Part shown: positions 60,561 through 64,000 of the stretch, piece by piece
Numbering within the stretch: the first letter of the stretch is position 1
Layout: each line of letters opens with the position of its first letter
From: Platanthera guangdongensis
Taxonomy: Eukaryota; Streptophyta; Magnoliopsida; Asparagales; Orchidaceae
Assembly (NCBI GenBank): GCA_039583875.1
Contig: CM077150.1
Coordinates: 6,293,765 to 6,357,764 of the forward strand
DNA length: 64,000 nucleotides
Reading direction: 5' to 3'
Made by a program: the position numbers and the translations under genes
The notes under the pieces: model-generated
Told to the model about the DNA's origin: nothing
Seen by the model: the letters and a program-made list of their open reading frames with translations, nothing else
The model's database searches: none

Positions 60561-60901
60561 TAGCTCCCAAGTTGCAGGCCCTAACAAACACGCTAAAATG
60601 TTCAAGGGTAAGTGTTTTAACTACAACAAGTGAGGGCACAACGCATCTGATTGCAAACTCTCTAAACGGGAAAGAGTCAAAGCACCACAGGATGACAACC
60701 AAACCAATATAGTTAGCCTAGCTGAGTCTTCCGATTTTGTGATGATGGTCGAAAATACTAAGCTCAGCACAGAGTGATACTTGGATTATGGGGCGACGTG
60801 GCATGTTTGCAACAATACTGATCTTATGACAGAGCTCACTACTGTGAAAGAGTCTGTCACAGTTGCGAATGACGAGACAGCTGGCGTCTTGAAGGTGGGG
60901 A

Positions 60902-61714
60902 ATGCAATGCTGCTGCTATCCTCAGGTAAGACTAACTTTAAAAAATATTAAATTTATTACTTCATTAGTCGTTAACTTAGTGTCTATAAGTTTATTATGT
61001 GAAGTCGGTATGTCTTTTATCTTTTATAGCGGTAGAGTAACACTGTCAGTTAACTCACACTATTTTGGATGTGCATACGTCCAAAATAGGATGTACCGAC
61101 TAAGTCTATCAAACGAGTTAGTTCAACAATTTCAAACAAACTTAGTTATCCCTAAGACTCTACATGAGAGACTAGGACACGTGAACTATAGAAAAATATT
61201 CCAAATATCTAGAACTCACCAGATCACATTAGACACTAAATCACTGCCTGAGAAATGTGACATGTGTGCTCAGACTAAGATCACTAGAAAACTTTTTAGT
61301 GCGGTTACTAGGAGCACAACATCCCTAGATCTTATACATTCTGATATATGTGACTTTAAAAGTTTTGTCACTCGAGGAGGAAGGAAGTATATGATCACAT
61401 TCATAGATGATTGCTCTAGGTTCTATCACATTTACCTTTTTAAAACTAAAGATGAAACGTTTGGAAAGTTTTGTCTTTTCAAAACCAGGGTAGAGAACCA
61501 ACTATACATGAAGGTTAATAGGTTTAGAAGTAATAGAAGAGGAGAATACATGTCCATTGAGTTCCGCGGTTTACTTGCCTCTCAAAGGATAATAGCAGAA
61601 ACCACTGCTCCTTACTCACCCCAATCAAATGGTATAACCGAACGAAAGAATAGAACGTTAATAGAGATATTGAATTATATGCTCCTCACGGCTGACATGC
61701 CTACTGCATATTGA
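60902..61714 (+). pseudogene. Copia-4 GAG-pre-integrase and integrase, copy b
   Basis: Longest intact piece: RLGHVNYRKIFQISRTHQIT with CDMCAQTKITRK (zinc site), LIHSDICDFKSFVTRGG (first Asp), FRSNRRGEYMSIEF (second Asp replaced by Asn, where S-D-R-G-G is expected) and YSPQSNGITERKNRTL (Glu). A stop follows at TAY. The protease site just upstream reads DYGATWH instead of DSG. Confidence 0.85.
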
Positions 61715-61951
61715 AGAGAAGCAGTTTTAACTGCAAACAACATTCTAAACAAAGTCACTCATGCTTAGTTAGAAGTCACGCCCTACGAGCTTTGGTTTAA
61801 GATATTCACGTCTATAACTAGACTTAAGACCTGAGGCTGCATAGCCTATGTCAGGGTCTCTGACCCTAAACGGTCTAAACTTAGACCTAGGATCAACACG
61901 TGTGTCTACTTAGGTTGTGCTGAATATAATGCTAAAGATAGATTCTTAGAC

Positions 61952-62215
61952 ATGACTAATAATATAATTATTGAATATAAGGATGTTGTGTTCTTTGAGG
62001 ATAAGTTCATTAAAGACAAGAACATGTCACTCACAGGTATGCAAGCAACTATTACTGAGGAAAATCCTGGATCAGTACCGAGCATCTACTATTCAGTTCC
62101 AGCAAATAATAGTGGTCTAGAGTCTAGAAGAACTTCGGTGAAAGAGAGAACTCCCAGAACCTTCGGTAGTGATTTCGTCACTTATCACGTCGAGGCTGAT
62201 CCATTTACCTTATAA
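61952..62215 (+). pseudogene. Copia-4 integrase C-terminal linker, copy b
   Basis: IEYKDVVFFEDKFIKDKNMS and RTPRTFGSDFVTYHVEADP, the region between integrase and reverse transcriptase in Copia, conserved between both copies (58040-58303). Confidence 0.75.
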
Positions 62216-62405
62216 GGAAGCAATGAGATCAAGAGATTCACTACTCTGGAAAGAAGACATAAATGAAGAGATGAACTCTCTATTTCAGAACAACACATGG
62301 ACATTAGTTGATAAGCCTAGAAGGGCTAAAACTATAGGGTGTAATTGAGTTCTGAAAAAGAAGCTTAATACTGATGGTAGCGTATCTAAGTATAAAGCAC
62401 ACCTG

Positions 62406-62981
62406 ATGGCTAAAGGTTTCACACAAGTTAGTGAGGTGGATTACTTTGATGTATATGCACCAGTGTGTCACTTAGCAACCATTAGGATCATACTTGCAAT
62501 TGCGTCTATTGAGAGCTTTATTGTTTATCAAATGGATATTAAGACTGCATTCTTGAACAAAGATCTGACCGAAGAGATATACATGAGCCAATCTAAAAGC
62601 TTCATAGTAGAAGATCACGAAAGTAAGGTCTGTAAATTAATCAAGTCATTATACAGATTAAAACAAGCACCAAAATTATGGCATGAGAATTTTGACTATA
62701 GTGTAAAGAACATGAGATTCATGACAAGTCTCTCGGATAAATGTCTTTGCATACGTAATAGATCGAACAAAGTCGCTATAATATACTTGTATGTGGATGA
62801 TATACTGATTCTTGGTTCTGATCAATTCGAAGTGGATGACGTTAAGTCAGAACTAATGAAAGAGTTTAACATTAAAGACCTATGTGTAACTAAGATTATA
62901 CTAGACATGCAAGTGACTTTGGAAAAAAATGGCATTTCCCTAAGTCAAAGCCACTATATAAAGTCCATGTTGTATACGTAG
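62406..62981 (+). pseudogene. Copia-4 reverse transcriptase
   Basis: AKGFTQVSEVDYFDVYAPVC, YQMDIKTAFLNKDLTEEIYM, KSLYRLKQAPKLWHENF, catalytic YLYVDDILILGSDQ, HYIKSML. The upstream start of the domain has a stop at 62346 in place of tryptophan (CNWV). Present only in copy b. Confidence 0.85.
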
Positions 62982-63742
62982 AGATGCAGTGAACGTAGAG
63001 CAGTGGAGACATCTTACGATTATAATAATCGCTTGAAGCCCAATGATGGAGCTACGATTAGACAGTTAGATTATGCTAAACTGATTGGTAGTCTCATGTA
63101 TGCTATTGTCTGCACAAACCTAACATAGCCTTTACTGTTGCCATGTTAAGCAGATTCACTAGTAATCCTAGCCAAAACCATTGAGATGCCCTCGATAGAC
63201 TTATGTGATACTTAAAGCACACCCAAAAGTATGTTTTATGTTACTATAGTTATCCTCTAGTTTTGGAAGGATATTCTGATGCATAATGGTGCTCAGAAAT
63301 CAACGACATCAAGTCCACTAGTGGATTTATATTCACACTTGGAGGAGCAGCTGTAGCCTGGAAGTCCAAGAGGCAATCATGTATTGCACTATCTTCTATG
63401 GAATCCAAACTCCATGCTCTAGGTTCAGCGGGAGAAGAAGCAGAATGGATAAGAGATTTGGTGATGGACATTCCACTGTCGAGCCTGAAGTTGAGTTCTG
63501 TTACAGTTTACTGCGACAATTAGGCTACAAAAACGATTGCTACGAACACTTTGTTCAATAGCAAAAGAAGACAACTCGGGATGAAACAAGCCTGGTTGAT
63601 CTCTCTTACGAGTCAAGGGATTATGACCCTTATGGATGTGAGATCGAAAGATAATGTTGCAGACGCCTTGACAGATGGCCTAAATAGAGCTCTCACAATC
63701 AAAAAATCGGGGGAGATGTGTTTAAAGTTCATAGAAATATGA
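62982..63742 (+). pseudogene. Copia-4 RNase H, frameshifted
   Basis: Fragments [47 protein letters not shown] and SLTSQGIMTLMDVRSKDNVA, DALTDGLNRALTIKKS, the normal end of Copia RNase H, across at least two frames. The bases aaaatcgggggagatg near 63705 could be the polypurine tract. Confidence 0.75.
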
Positions 63743-64000
63743 AACTCTCTTATTATGTTTATGTTTTAATGGTAAGAGCCTATAGCGACAACATTCAAGC
63801 ATCTAATAACAGACTGAAAACTCAAATAATTTCTTGATAAAAGCTCAAGATGGTTAGATGCTAGTCATTCCACAACTGATGACTTAACATCTTTCTCATT
63901 GTAAGTTGATTTGAGAATTATTCAACTAAGAATAGAAAAGTCGTTGTATGAGTTAATCTAACATTATTGATCATAACATATTATTACATATTTGATAATG
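63743..64000 (+). other. 3' non-coding end of Copia-4 region
   Basis: AT-rich, no frame. May be the beginning of the 3' LTR, but no TG...CA end can be placed. Confidence 0.3.

Larger units (their letters stand above)
58901..64000 (+). mobile_element. Copia-4 copy b, degenerate, runs off window
   Basis: Collinear with copy a from 54544 to 58458 (minus the MITE) and then continues through reverse transcriptase and RNase H to about 63742 and into the 3' non-coding part. Many in-frame stops are shared with copy a (for example the stop in the zinc knuckle), so decay began before the duplication. Clear LTR boundaries and primer site were not found. Confidence 0.8.

Overview
This is a stretch of a flowering-plant nuclear genome, probably a eudicot. 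The evidence is nested plant LTR retrotransposons (Copia and Ty3/gypsy), hAT and Tourist-like DNA elements, a plant LINE tail, a FAR1/FHY3-type transposase-derived pseudogene, an ABA2-like short-chain dehydrogenase and a plant calmodulin-binding-domain protein. Species cannot be assigned. Only two loci look like ordinary host genes: the SDR exon at 37462-38263 (+) and the calmodulin-binding protein at 53054-54193 (+). Most of the rest is mobile DNA or its debris.

Layout. 1-9972: a minus-strand, gag-only, repeat-rich LTR element (here 'family 2', copy 1; 5' LTR 9051-9972, gag 7706-8692, long minisatellite arrays, tail of 3' LTR at 3430-3468). Its 3' LTR is interrupted by a gypsy gag-protease element (family 1, LTR 2399-3429), and its array is interrupted by a fold-back element (5899-7531) made of tRNA-like units. 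9973-13615: apparent older host DNA holding a minimal LTR-84 bp-LTR element (10388-12125, target duplication ATACT). 13616-35754: family 2, copy 2, about 22 kb because it has absorbed a complete Copia element (Copia-1, 15576-23800, target duplication GCCCG), a ten-unit fold-back array (25109-26864, ACTTT), a 500-N gap, the 3' end of a second copy of the same Copia family (28069-30071), a family-1 solo LTR (30959-31752, CCCGG) and a hAT transposon (32784-35671, TTGTCCGG).

35755-45388: two small fold-back/MITE elements, a non-autonomous hAT element, the ABA2-like SDR, a LINE 3' end, a third tRNA-like fold-back element and a FAR1-like pseudogene. 45389-52720: a very young minus-strand Copia element (Copia-3, TTAAT) that landed 333 bp upstream of the calmodulin-binding protein start codon. 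54137 onward: a tandem duplication of about 4.3 kb carrying the 3' end of that gene plus a degenerate Copia element (Copia-4). The junction at about 58459-58493 contains templated filler DNA, and a MITE (57458-57935) entered only the first copy.

The most unusual structures are the regular head-to-head/tail-to-tail arrays of about 197-bp units with RNA polymerase III A and B boxes but LTR-like TG...CA ends and exact 5-bp target duplications; the replacement of pol by different minisatellite arrays in two copies of one gag-only family; and the minimal LTR element that keeps little more than a primer-binding site and a polypurine tract.
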